64,000 nucleotides of DNA, taken from the NCBI RefSeq assembly GCF_002261425.1, contig NZ_NEVJ01000001.1:620001-684000 (forward strand), read 5' to 3'. Made by a program: the position numbers and the translations under genes. Below, one piece after another: positions 32,170 through 40,810 of the stretch (positions are counted from its first letter, which is position 1; each line of letters opens with the position of its first letter). The notes under the pieces are model-generated. The model was given only the letters and a program-made list of their open reading frames with translations. It was not told the DNA's origin and searched no databases. Origin of the DNA: Bordetella genomosp. 9 (GTDB taxonomy: Bacteria > Pseudomonadota > Gammaproteobacteria > Burkholderiales > Burkholderiaceae_B).

Positions 32170-34140
32170 ATGTCTTCCTTGGAGCCGAACGACGGCCGCC
32201 CATTGCCAACCTACGAACCGGACCGCGTGGTCGACGCCATCGTCAGCTATGCGGTCTATATGGTGACCCCGGATGGCACCGTCGCCAGCTGGAACGCCGG
32301 TGCGCGCGAGTTGACCGGCTGGCATCCGGCCGACGCGATCGGCCAGCATTATTCGACGTTTTGTCCCGCCTTCGCGGCGTTTTCGGACGACCTGGCCGCC
32401 CCGCGCAACGACGCGGCGCCGCCCGAGGTGTTGCATCGCGAAGGGTGGCTGAAGCGCAAGGACGGCACGCACCTGCGCGTCAGCACCGCGATCAGCCCGA
32501 TGCGCGACGGCGCCGGCGCCTTGCTCGGGTACGCCTTCGTCTCGCGCGATCTTTCCGACGTCGTGGCCGCCGACGAGGCGCTGCGCCAGAGCGAAGAGCA
32601 ATTCCAGCTGCTGATGCGCGGCGTGGTCGACTACGCCATCTACATGCTGGACCGCGATGGCCACGTCAGCAGCTGGAATGCGGGTGCCGAGCGCATCAAG
32701 GGCTATACCAAGGAAGAAATCCTCGGCAGCCATTTCTCCCGCTTCTACACCGAACCGGATCGCGAAGCGGGCATGCCCGCGCATGCGCTGCGCACGGCCC
32801 TGGCCGACGGACGCTACGAAAGCGAATCCTGGCGCGTACGCAAGGACGGTTCGCGCTTCTACGCGCACGTCGTGGTCGATCCCATTTTCGATGGCCGGCA
32901 CAACCACGTCGGCTTCGCGAAAATCACGCGCGACATCACGGAAAAGCAGGCGGCAAAGGAAGAGCTTGAACGCACCCAGCGCGCCCTGCAGCAGGCGCAG
33001 AAGCTGGAGACCATCGGCAAGCTGACCGGTGGCGTCGCGCATGATTTCAACAACCTGCTGCAGGTCATCGGCGGGAACCTGCAGCTGCTGGCCTACGAGT
33101 TTCCCGACAATGAACGCGCCCGGCAACGGCTGGCGAACGCCATGGCCGGCGTGCAGCGGGGCGCGAAACTGGCGAACCAGTTGCTGGCGTTCGGCCGCAG
33201 GCAACCCCTGGCGCCCAGCGTCGTCAACGTCAGCCGCTTCCTGCGCGGCTTCGACGACATGCTGCAACGCAGCCTGGGAGAAGCCGTGGAAATCGAGACC
33301 ATCGTCGCGGGCGGCCTCTGGAACACCATGGTGGATACCGCGCAGCTGGAGAACGCGCTGCTCAATCTGGCCATCAACGCGCGCGACGCCATGAACGGCG
33401 TGGGCAAGCTGACGATCGAGATCGGCAATGCCTACCTGGACGACGCGTACGCGCGGACCCGGCCTGAAGTCACGCCGGGGCAGTACGTCATGCTGGCGGT
33501 CACCGACACCGGATGCGGCATGAGCGAGGAAGTCATCGCCCAGGCGGTCGAACCGTTTTTCTCGACCAAGCCGGAAGGGCACGGCACCGGCCTGGGCCTG
33601 TCGATGGTCTACGGCTTCGTGAAGCAGTCCGGCGGCCATTTCGCGCTCTATAGCGAAGTCGGCCACGGGACCACGGCGAAGCTGTATCTGCCGCGGTCCA
33701 TGGAAAAGGAAGACCTGCCGGCGCAATCCCTGGCGAGCGACGCGACGGGCGGCACCGAAACCATACTGGTCGCCGAAGACGACGCCGAAGTCTGCGCCAC
33801 CGTCGTGGATATGCTGCGGGGCCTGGGCTACAAGGTGCTCAAGGCGGTGGACGGCGAGAGCGCCTTCGCCATCGTGCAAAGCGGCGTCAGGATCGATCTG
33901 CTGTTCTCCGACGTCGTGATGCCCGGGCCGATGCGCAGCCGCGACCTGGCCCGCAAGGCGCAGGAGCATCTGCCCGACATGGCGGTGCTGTTCACGTCAG
34001 GCTACACGCAGAACGCGATCGTGCACGGCGGCCGGCTGGACAAGGGCGTGGAGTTGATCACCAAGCCCTATACCCGCGAAGAACTCGCGCGCAAGATCCG
34101 GCACGTGCTGGCCAACCATAAGCAGCGCCGCGGCGCCTAG
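32170..34140 (+). CDS. PAS-domain hybrid sensor histidine kinase
   Basis: A soluble kinase of about 656 residues. Two PAS domains (about 20-140 and 145-270; the second with DYAIYMLDRDGHVSSWN) precede a HisKA domain (GKLTGGVAHDFNNLLQVIGG, phospho-His) of the class common in environmental sensor kinases. An HATPase domain (LNLAINARDAMNGV, DTGCGMSE, GTGLGLSMVYG) and a C-terminal receiver (phospho-Asp in LLFSDVVMPGP, Lys in LITKPYT) follow. There is no membrane segment, so it senses a cytoplasmic cue, perhaps redox or light. The start is uncertain: ATGs at 32149 and 32158 are possible; 32170 follows a GGGGTGCGAG stretch. It converges with the histidine ammonia-lyase gene, sharing 4 bp. Confidence 0.9.
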   Translation: MSSLEPNDGRPLPTYEPDRVVDAIVSYAVYMVTPDGTVASWNAGARELTGWHPADAIGQHYSTFCPAFAAFSDDLAAPRNDAAPPEVLHREGWLKRKDGTHLRVSTAISPMRDGAGALLGYAFVSRDLSDVVAADEALRQSEEQFQLLMRGVVDYAIYMLDRDGHVSSWNAGAERIKGYTKEEILGSHFSRFYTEPDREAGMPAHALRTALADGRYESESWRVRKDGSRFYAHVVVDPIFDGRHNHVGFAKITRDITEKQAAKEELERTQRALQQAQKLETIGKLTGGVAHDFNNLLQVIGGNLQLLAYEFPDNERARQRLANAMAGVQRGAKLANQLLAFGRRQPLAPSVVNVSRFLRGFDDMLQRSLGEAVEIETIVAGGLWNTMVDTAQLENALLNLAINARDAMNGVGKLTIEIGNAYLDDAYARTRPEVTPGQYVMLAVTDTGCGMSEEVIAQAVEPFFSTKPEGHGTGLGLSMVYGFVKQSGGHFALYSEVGHGTTAKLYLPRSMEKEDLPAQSLASDATGGTETILVAEDDAEVCATVVDMLRGLGYKVLKAVDGESAFAIVQSGVRIDLLFSDVVMPGPMRSRDLARKAQEHLPDMAVLFTSGYTQNAIVHGGRLDKGVELITKPYTREELARKIRHVLANHKQRRGA

Positions 34141-35675
34141 GCCGAGCAGGGCAGGATGGCAGTGACGGGCGCGGGCCAGTCGGAACGCATCGCCCAGTCG
34201 CGCATGGCGGCGACGTCGGTCGCCATGTAGCGGTCCTGGTCCAGGAAGGCCACGCGTTCGCGGATGGCGGCGAATTCAGCCTCGATGCCAGGGGTGCTCC
34301 TGGGGCCGCGCCGCAATTCCATGCCTTGCGCGGCGGCCATGGCTTCGATGCCGACCACCACGGCCGTGTTCTCGACCATGTCGGCCAGCCGCCGGCCGGC
34401 AAAGGTGGCCATGGACACGTGGTCTTCCTGGTTGGCCGAGGTCGGCAGGCTGTCCACGCTGGCCGGGTGCGCCAGGGATTTGTTTTCGGAAGCCAGCGCC
34501 GCCGCCGTCACCTGGGCGATCATGAACCCGGAATTCACGCCGCCGTCGCGCACCAGGAAGGGCGGCAGTTGCGACAGGCCCGAGTCCAGCAGCAGCGCCA
34601 TGCGGCGCTCCGAGATGGCGCCGACTTCGCTGACCGCCAACGCAATGATGTCCGACGCGAAGGCGACTGGCTCGGCGTGGAAGTTGCCGCCGGAGATCAC
34701 CTCGCCGCTGTCGCTGAATACCAGCGGGTTGTCCGACGCCGCATTGGCTTCGATCTCCAGCACCCTGGCCGCGTGCGCCAGGTTGTCCAGGCAGGCGCCC
34801 ATGACCTGCGGCATGCAGCGGATGGAATAGGGATCCTGCACACGGCCGCAGTTGGCATGGGAAGCGACGATGCCGCTGCCCTGCAACAGTGCCTGCAAGG
34901 CCGCCGCCACCGCGATCTGGCCGGCCTGCCCGCGCGCCTGATGGATGCGCGGATCGAACGGCTTGATCGAGCCCTGTATGGCTTCCAGCGACAGGGCGCC
35001 GGCCAGGAGTCCCGCCGCGAAGACGTTTTCGGCGCCGAACAGGCCGGACAGCCCCAGCGCGGTGGATACCTGCGTGCCATTGAGCAGGGCCAGGCCTTCC
35101 TTGGGGCCGAGCACGAAGGGCGCCAGGCCCAGCGTCGCCAGCGCCTGCGCGCCGCTCATCACGGCGCCGTCCGGGCCGGTGGCCGTGCCTTCGCCGATCA
35201 GCACGCAGGCCAGGTGGGCCAGGGGCGCCAGGTCGCCGGATGCGCCGACGGATCCCTTGGCGGGGATCACGGGCAGGATGCCGGCATTGAACAAGGCGAG
35301 CAGCGCCTCGGCCAATTCGGGCCGCACGCCGGAATGCCCGCGCGCCAGGCTGATCGCCTTGGTCGCCAGCACCAGGCGCGTCACGCCGGCCGACAACGGA
35401 CTGCCCGTGCCCACGCTGTGCGACAGCACCAGGTTGCGTTGCAGCTCGGCCAGGCGGGCGGGTTCGATGACCGTCTGCGCCAGCTTGCCGAAGCCGGTAT
35501 TGATGCCGTAGACCACGGCGCCGGAGTCGACGATATGGCGTACGGCGTCGAACGATGCCTGCATTTCCTGCCGCGTGGCGGGGTCGAGCCGCAAGGTCAC
35601 GCCGCCGGCATGGATGCGCCGCAGGGTGGGCAGGTCGACCTGGCCGGGGGACATCACCAGGGTATCGTTGTCCAT
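34137..35675 (-). CDS. hutH: Histidine ammonia-lyase
   Basis: A 512-residue MIO-type ammonia-lyase. The autocatalytic Ala145-Ser146-Gly147 triad lies in GSVGASGDLAPLAHLA. Tyr56 (VVYGINTGFG), the Ser-His pair at 85-86 (LVLSHSVGTG) and the Glu in SANQEDHVSMA are the residues that mark histidine specificity rather than phenylalanine or tyrosine. It should convert L-histidine to urocanate and ammonia. No hutU, hutI or hutG gene is nearby; instead it follows the UbiX/ABC cluster on the same strand, behind a terminator that spans the UbiX stop codon. It may serve the neighbouring cluster or be a displaced hut gene. Confidence 0.92.
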   Translation of the reverse strand: MDNDTLVMSPGQVDLPTLRRIHAGGVTLRLDPATRQEMQASFDAVRHIVDSGAVVYGINTGFGKLAQTVIEPARLAELQRNLVLSHSVGTGSPLSAGVTRLVLATKAISLARGHSGVRPELAEALLALFNAGILPVIPAKGSVGASGDLAPLAHLACVLIGEGTATGPDGAVMSGAQALATLGLAPFVLGPKEGLALLNGTQVSTALGLSGLFGAENVFAAGLLAGALSLEAIQGSIKPFDPRIHQARGQAGQIAVAAALQALLQGSGIVASHANCGRVQDPYSIRCMPQVMGACLDNLAHAARVLEIEANAASDNPLVFSDSGEVISGGNFHAEPVAFASDIIALAVSEVGAISERRMALLLDSGLSQLPPFLVRDGGVNSGFMIAQVTAAALASENKSLAHPASVDSLPTSANQEDHVSMATFAGRRLADMVENTAVVVGIEAMAAAQGMELRRGPRSTPGIEAEFAAIRERVAFLDQDRYMATDVAAMRDWAMRSDWPAPVTAILPCSA

Positions 35676-35691
35676 GATGGAATTCCTCATC

Positions 35692-35744
35692 AAAAAAGGC
35701 CCGCTGATGCGGGCAATGTGCCCGCATCGGGGCGCAGGCGGGCC
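35692..35744 (-). terminator. Intrinsic terminator after ubiX, nested hairpin
   Basis: On the minus strand GGCCCGC pairs with GCGGGCC, enclosing a perfect inner hairpin (GATGCGGGC / GCCCGCATC, 5-base loop), followed by six Ts. The outer stem starts within the ubiX stop codon. It should strongly reduce transcription into the ammonia-lyase gene. Confidence 0.85.
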
Positions 35745-36319
35745 TAGGTTTCGCCCCAGCGCCGCACCGCGCCGGTTTCGATGCCGAACAGATCCAGCGC
35801 CCGGCCCACCGTATGATCGATCATGTCGTCGAGCGATTGGGGCCTGGCGTAGAAAGCGGGCACCGGCGGCGCCACGATGGCGCCCATCTCGGTCACCTGC
35901 GCCATGCTGCGCAGATGGCCGAGGTGCAGGGGAGACTCGCGCAGCATCAGCACCAGGCGCCTCCGTTCCTTCAGCACGACGTCGGCCGCGCGGCTCAGCA
36001 GGCCCGACGTGACCCCGGTGGCGATCTCCGACAGGCTGCGTATGGAACATGGCGCGACCAGCATGCCCATGGTCTTGAACGATCCCGACGAAATGCTGGC
36101 GCCGATGTCGTCGGCCTTGTAGACCTTGCTGGCCAGCGCATGGACGTCCGAGACCTTCATCGGCAGTTCGTGCGCCAGCGTGATCTGCGCCGAGCGGGTC
36201 ATCACCAGATGCGTTTCCACGCCCGCCTTGCCCAGCAGCTCGAGCGCGCGCACGCCGTAGATCACGCCGGACGCGCCGCTGATGCCGACGATGATCCGCG
36301 GCGGCGGTGAGGCGGTCAT
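35744..36319 (-). CDS. ubiX: UbiX-family flavin prenyltransferase
   Basis: A 191-residue flavoprotein of the UbiX/Pad1 type. The P-loop IIVGISGASGVIYGVRALEL and the helix with LVAPCSIRSLSEIATG are characteristic, and SRAADVVLKERRRLVLMLRE matches the dimer-interface segment. UbiX makes prenylated FMN from FMN and dimethylallyl phosphate, the cofactor of UbiD decarboxylases. The cluster has a UbiD-type gene 5.5 kb upstream on the same strand, so this is probably a dedicated cofactor supplier for it. It ends in a strong terminator. Confidence 0.93.
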   Translation of the reverse strand: MTASPPPRIIVGISGASGVIYGVRALELLGKAGVETHLVMTRSAQITLAHELPMKVSDVHALASKVYKADDIGASISSGSFKTMGMLVAPCSIRSLSEIATGVTSGLLSRAADVVLKERRRLVLMLRESPLHLGHLRSMAQVTEMGAIVAPPVPAFYARPQSLDDMIDHTVGRALDLFGIETGAVRRWGET

Positions 36320-36376
36320 CGCGAGTCTCCGATGGGAGATAAGGAGCCTTGCTTCATTGCCCTTGCCGCCACTGTC

Positions 36377-37390
36377 TTATGCGAGGAATTGGTTGGTGTA
36401 GAACACCGACACGTCGGGCACGGTCTTGCTCAGGCCGCCGAACTCCGCCATCAGCGTCTGGGTTTCCTCCCAGCGCGCCTTGTCGGAGTAACCGATGGCC
36501 TGCCTGGCGTCGCCCTTGGCACGCAGCAGCGGCGCCGTGGCCTTGAGCTTGGTCAGCTCCACGTCGGCCTTCAGCGACGGCGAACGCTTGAGCAGCGACG
36601 CGATGGCTTCTTCCGGATGCTCCATCGCGTATTGGTAGGCGCGTATCGAGGCCTGCACGAAGCCGCGCACGACTTCCGGCGACGAGGCCACCGTGTCGGC
36701 ATGCGCCGCGATCCCGTCACCCATGGTGTCGACGCCGAAATCGGAATAGGCGAAGCAGGCCACGCCGTTTTCGGTCAGCGCCGCCATGCCGGGGTAGGAG
36801 TCGTTCAGGAAACCGGTGATCGCCTGCGTGCGCTTGCCCAGGAAGGCCTGGTTGCGGGTGCCGCCGTCCGAAGCCATGATCTGCACCGCGCCGCGCGGAA
36901 CCTTGTTCTTGGCCAGCAGCGCGTACAGCATGGTCGTGGTGGTGTCGCCCTGCAGCGTCGCCACGGCCTTGCCCGCCAGGTCGGCGGGCCGCGCGATGCC
37001 CTGGTCCTTCCAGCTGATCAGCGCGTTCGGGCTGGTCTGGTAGAGCTGGGCCACCTGCCGGACCGGCATGCCCTGCGCGGCGCCCAGCATCAGGGAGGGC
37101 GGGTCGACGATGGTGAAGGTGTCCTGCTTTCCCGCCACCAGCTGCATGGACGACGTCACGCCCTTGCCTTCCAGCACCTCGACGTCCAGCCCGACGTCGC
37201 GGTAGAAGCCCTTGTCCACCGCCAGCAGATAGGGCGAGCGATGGCCGTTGTAGTTGAAGGCCAGGCGCACCGTGGCCTTGGTCAGCTTGTCCGAGCCGTT
37301 TGCCGCCCAGGCCGGACGGCCCAGTACGGGCAGGCCGGCAGCCGCGGCCGCCGTGGCGAAAGTCAGGAAGCTGCGCCGTGTCGTTTTCAT
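36377..37390 (-). CDS. ABC transporter substrate-binding protein, NitT/TauT (NMT1-like) family
   Basis: A 337-residue binding protein with a twin-arginine signal peptide (MKTTRRSFLTF, mature from about residue 30). The SsuA/THI5-like fold shows in LAFNYNGHRSPYLLAVDKGFYRDVGLDVEVLEG (as two segments around residues 45-75) and DPPSLMLGAAQGMPVRQVAQ. Family members bind sulfonates, nitrate, pyrimidines or aromatic heterocycles. It is 22 bp downstream of the ATPase gene and 57 bp upstream of ubiX. The ligand cannot be read from sequence; the cluster suggests a nitrogenous carboxylate. Confidence 0.9.
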   Translation of the reverse strand: MKTTRRSFLTFATAAAAAGLPVLGRPAWAANGSDKLTKATVRLAFNYNGHRSPYLLAVDKGFYRDVGLDVEVLEGKGVTSSMQLVAGKQDTFTIVDPPSLMLGAAQGMPVRQVAQLYQTSPNALISWKDQGIARPADLAGKAVATLQGDTTTTMLYALLAKNKVPRGAVQIMASDGGTRNQAFLGKRTQAITGFLNDSYPGMAALTENGVACFAYSDFGVDTMGDGIAAHADTVASSPEVVRGFVQASIRAYQYAMEHPEEAIASLLKRSPSLKADVELTKLKATAPLLRAKGDARQAIGYSDKARWEETQTLMAEFGGLSKTVPDVSVFYTNQFLA

Positions 37391-37412
37391 GATGTCGATC
37401 CTTGATCCAGGG

Positions 37413-38189
37413 CTAGTACTTTTTAAGCACACCGTATTGCTCGAAGAGATTGCGCACGTGTGCCACCAACGCAATGAAACGCGGCGTCTCCATGGTCTTG
37501 GGCGTCCGGGGGTAGGGCAGGTCCACCTCGACGATCTCGGCGGCCCGTCCCGGGCGGGGCGTCATGACCAGGACCCGCTGCGCGAGCAGGATGGCTTCCT
37601 GGATGTCGTGGGTCACGAACATGACGCTCTTCTTGGTTCTAAGCCATATCTGGTGCAGTTCCATGACCATCTGTTCGCGCGTCAGCGCGTCCAGCGCGCC
37701 GAACGGTTCGTCCATCAGGATCAGGGAAGGATCGTGGACCAGCGCGCGGCAGATCGATACGCGCTGGCGCATGCCGCCCGACAGCTCGTGCGGATACTTG
37801 CCGGCGAAATCGGCCAGGCCGACCATCTCCAGCAGTTCACGCGCGCGCCGTTCGTAGGCCGCCATGTCCAGGCCGCGTATCTGCGGCTGCAGCATGATGT
37901 TCTCCAACACACGGCGCCATTCCAGCAAGGCGTCGGTCTGGAACACGATACCGATGTCGGTGACGGCGCTGCGCACCGGCTCGCCCGCGCGCAGCACGGC
38001 GCCTTCGGTGGGCGCTTCCAGGCCGGAGGCCAGCGTCAGCAGGGTGCTCTTGCCGCAGCCGCTGGGCCCCAGCACCGACAGGAATTCGCCTTCGGCGATG
38101 TCGAAGTCCAGGTCCTGCAGCGCGGTCAGCGGCCCGCTTTTGGTGGGATAGATCTTGGTGACGTGGGAAAGGGTCAGCGCGGCCGTCAT
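37413..38189 (-). CDS. ABC transporter ATP-binding protein, NitT/TauT type
   Basis: A 258-residue ATPase with Walker A (GPSGCGKST), signature (LSGGMRQRV), Walker B (LILMDEPFGALD) and switch His (MFVTHDIQEA). It powers the importer formed with the permease and binding protein beside it; it overlaps the permease gene by 4 bp. The short, unextended C-terminus matches SsuB/TauB-type subunits. Confidence 0.95.
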   Translation of the reverse strand: MTAALTLSHVTKIYPTKSGPLTALQDLDFDIAEGEFLSVLGPSGCGKSTLLTLASGLEAPTEGAVLRAGEPVRSAVTDIGIVFQTDALLEWRRVLENIMLQPQIRGLDMAAYERRARELLEMVGLADFAGKYPHELSGGMRQRVSICRALVHDPSLILMDEPFGALDALTREQMVMELHQIWLRTKKSVMFVTHDIQEAILLAQRVLVMTPRPGRAAEIVEVDLPYPRTPKTMETPRFIALVAHVRNLFEQYGVLKKY

Positions 38190-38992
38190 CGCCCACCCCC
38201 ATGCACGCGCTGCGACACATGCCAGGGCAGCGCCAGGCGCTCGACCAGGTCGACCAGGCCGTACAGCACCACGCCCATGATGCTGAGCACCACCAGTACG
38301 GTGAAGGATAGCGTCACGTCCAGCGTGCCGTTGGCCACGATCAGCTGGTAGCCCAGTCCGCGATCGGCCGCCACGAATTCACCGACCACGGCGCCGACGA
38401 TGGCCAGGGTGCTGGCCACCTTGATGCCGGAGAAAATGTGCGGCAAGGCCGCCGGCACCTGGAAATGCAGGAAGGTCTGCCAGCGGCTGGCGCCGGTGGA
38501 AAGCGCCAGCCAGCGCAGGTGGGCCGGCGCGGACTTGAATCCCGTCAGCGTGTCCACGACGATGGGAAAAAAGCACATCGTGAAGGCGATCAGCACCTTG
38601 GGCGCCAGCCCGAAACCGAACCACACCACCAGCAGCGGCGCCACGGCGACCTTGGGCACCGTCTGCGACAGCACGAGGATGGGGTGCAGCACGCGTTCGG
38701 CCCATTGCGATTGCGCCAGCAGCGCCGCCATGGGAATGCTCACGACAATGGCCAGGCCGAAGCCCAGCAGGATCTCGCCGGTGGTGGTCAGGGTATGGAC
38801 CAGAATGCTGTGGTAGTCGGTGACCAGCCGCATCGCCACCGCGGACGGCGGCGGCAGCAGATAGGCCGGCACCTGGCCGATGCGCACGGCCGCTTCCCAG
38901 ATCAGCAGCAGCGCGATGCCGACGATCAGGCCGTCCAGCGATCGCGGCGGACGCCAGCGGACGGTGCTAGCCGCCGTCTTTTCCCGGTTCAT
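38186..38992 (-). CDS. ABC transporter permease, NitT/TauT type
   Basis: A 268-residue membrane protein with about six hydrophobic segments and the EAA-type cytoplasmic loop near RWLALSTGASRWQTFLHFQVP. The N-terminal segment (IVGIALLLIWEAAVRIGQVP) is typical of SsuC/TauC permeases. It overlaps the aminotransferase gene by 26 bp upstream and the ATPase gene by 4 bp downstream, a sign of tight co-translation in this cluster. Confidence 0.93.
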   Translation of the reverse strand: MNREKTAASTVRWRPPRSLDGLIVGIALLLIWEAAVRIGQVPAYLLPPPSAVAMRLVTDYHSILVHTLTTTGEILLGFGLAIVVSIPMAALLAQSQWAERVLHPILVLSQTVPKVAVAPLLVVWFGFGLAPKVLIAFTMCFFPIVVDTLTGFKSAPAHLRWLALSTGASRWQTFLHFQVPAALPHIFSGIKVASTLAIVGAVVGEFVAADRGLGYQLIVANGTLDVTLSFTVLVVLSIMGVVLYGLVDLVERLALPWHVSQRVHGGGR

Positions 38993-40088
38993 TGAAAATA
39001 CCCCTTAATGCTGCGAGCAGCTTTTTGTTGTCCGCGCGCCCTCTCAGGGACACGCGTAGAGCGCGATAACGTTCCATGCCGCGGAACGAGGTCGCATCGG
39101 CCACGACGACGCCTTGCGCGGCCAGGCGGTCGGCGGCCTGGTCCGGCGGCATGTCGACGTCCAGCAGCACCATATTGGCGTTGCCGCCGCGGATGCGCAC
39201 TTCGGGAATGTCCGCAATGGCGTCCGCGAACCACGCACGCTCCTGCGCGAACGTGGCGCGGCAGGTGTCCAGGAAAGCATTGTCGTCCAGCACCGCGCGG
39301 GCCGCGGCGACCGAGGCCCGCGCCAGGTTGAAGGGAGGGCGGCCGACCTCGGCCGCGCGCACCAGCGCCGGCGCCGCGATGGCATAGCCCACCCGCGTGC
39401 CGGCCAGGCCGAAATACTTGGAGAACGTACGCAGGACGACCAGGTTGGCATGCGCGGCCAGCAGCGGCACCGCGCCGTCCTCGACGGGGTCCAGCAGCGC
39501 TTCATCGACGATCAGCAGGCCCGGATCGGCGGCGCGCGCCAGGCTCGCGATGGCGTCGCGCGGGATTTTCTCGCCGGTGGGATTGTTGGGCGAGCAGACG
39601 AAGGTCATGGCGATCGTGCCGGCGCGCAGCGCGACATGCATGCCGGCGACGTCGGTTCTTTCCGGGACGTCGCCTTCCACGCAGATGACCCGGCAGCCGC
39701 GCAATCGGGCTTCCAGCTCATAGCGCGGAAAGGTGGGCAGATGCAGCAGCACGGTGTCGCCGTCGCTGGTCCAGGCATGGACGATCAGCTTGATGACGTC
39801 GTCCAGGCCGGCGCCGAAGAACAGCGAATCGGGATGGACGCCATGACGCCGGGCCAGGGCGGCGCGCAGCTCGGCGAAACGCAGGTCGGGATACAGGTGG
39901 CTCTGGCCCAGCGCGGCGCGCGCCGCGGCGATCGCGCTTTCAGGCGGCCCGAAAGGATTGACGTTCAACGAGAAGTCCACCACGTCGCGCACGTCCAGGG
40001 CGTGGCGCGCGGCGATATCGTCCACCGAGGTTTCGGCCTCGTACAGCCGCATGCTGGCCATCAAGGCGTTCTGCGGGTTGATCGTCAT
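38967..40088 (-). CDS. Histidinol-phosphate aminotransferase-like PLP enzyme
   Basis: A 373-residue fold-type I PLP enzyme of the HisC/CobD branch. The Schiff-base Lys is in RTFSKYFGLAGTRVGYA; the PLP-binding segment FVCSPNNPTG and the active-site Tyr region SHLYPDLRFAELRAAL are present. The enzyme could transaminate an amino acid or act as a decarboxylase like CobD. The chromosome presumably has a separate biosynthetic hisC. It overlaps the racemase-like gene by 4 bp and the permease gene by 26 bp, so it belongs to the cluster rather than to histidine biosynthesis. Confidence 0.88.
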   Translation of the reverse strand: MTINPQNALMASMRLYEAETSVDDIAARHALDVRDVVDFSLNVNPFGPPESAIAAARAALGQSHLYPDLRFAELRAALARRHGVHPDSLFFGAGLDDVIKLIVHAWTSDGDTVLLHLPTFPRYELEARLRGCRVICVEGDVPERTDVAGMHVALRAGTIAMTFVCSPNNPTGEKIPRDAIASLARAADPGLLIVDEALLDPVEDGAVPLLAAHANLVVLRTFSKYFGLAGTRVGYAIAAPALVRAAEVGRPPFNLARASVAAARAVLDDNAFLDTCRATFAQERAWFADAIADIPEVRIRGGNANMVLLDVDMPPDQAADRLAAQGVVVADATSFRGMERYRALRVSLRGRADNKKLLAALRGIFNEPGKDGG

Positions 40089-40810
40089 GCCAGCAGGTCT
40101 CCATGGCCGGCAACGGGCAGGCGCAGCTTCAATGACTTCAGGATGCCCCACAGCGTGACCTGGTTGCTGGTCAGGACGGGTTTGCCGAGTTCGGCTTCCA
40201 TGCGGCCAGCGACTTCCAACGCGCGGAAGTCCGTGCAGCTGACGAAGACGGCCTGCGCCGCCGGCCGGTCGGCCCGGCGTATCAGTTCGGCCACCGCGTC
40301 CGGCGCGACTTCGCGTATGGCCTTGCCCGACAGCCCCAGGCCTTCCACGCCGACGACGTCGAAACCATGCGATTGCAGGAAGGCGAGTTCGGCCTCGTTC
40401 ACGCTGTCCAGATAGGGCGTGGCCAGCGCCACGCGCTCGATACCCAGTGCCTGCAGGCTTTCGACGATGCAGCGGGACGTGGCGACCACCGGGCAGCCGG
40501 CGATGGCTTCCAGCGATTCCAGCTGGCTCGCCAGTGCCGCCTCGCCGTCGATGAAGGAGCCGCTGGTGCAGGCGTAGGCCACGACGTCGGGCGTCACCGA
40601 TGCGATCAGTTCCGCGGCCTGCGCCACCCCGGCATTCATGGCGCGCAGGCCTTCCGGCGTGGTTTCGCGCAGCATGACGCGCGTCGCATGGAAGGTCAGT
40701 CCGGGCAGGCCGAGGCGGGCGTAGTCCGGCTCGATCACGGCATTGACCGAGGGCACGATCAGGCCCACGCGGCGCGGCCGGGCGGTGGAGGAGCCGCTCA
40801 CTTTTTCCAT
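40085..40810 (-). CDS. Asp/Glu racemase-superfamily protein (maleate isomerase/arylmalonate decarboxylase-like)
   Basis: A 241-residue protein with the Asp/Glu racemase fold. The two catalytic cysteines of the fold are both present: Cys81 in VAYACTSGSF and Cys192 in VFVSCTDFRA, near Cys76 and Cys194 of maleate isomerase. Arylmalonate decarboxylases have one cysteine, so a two-base racemase or isomerase is favoured. The N-terminus RRVGLIVPSVNAVIEPDY resembles maleate isomerases. Possible substrates are an amino acid, a hydantoin or maleate. It overlaps its neighbours on both sides (4 and 13 bp) in the cluster. Confidence 0.85.
   Translation of the reverse strand: MEKVSGSSTARPRRVGLIVPSVNAVIEPDYARLGLPGLTFHATRVMLRETTPEGLRAMNAGVAQAAELIASVTPDVVAYACTSGSFIDGEAALASQLESLEAIAGCPVVATSRCIVESLQALGIERVALATPYLDSVNEAELAFLQSHGFDVVGVEGLGLSGKAIREVAPDAVAELIRRADRPAAQAVFVSCTDFRALEVAGRMEAELGKPVLTSNQVTLWGILKSLKLRLPVAGHGDLLA

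Noticed and set aside
34137..35675. Reading this as part of a standard hut operon.
   Set aside because: No hutU, hutI, hutG or hutC gene is in the window; the neighbours are a UbiX/ABC cluster and a sensor kinase.
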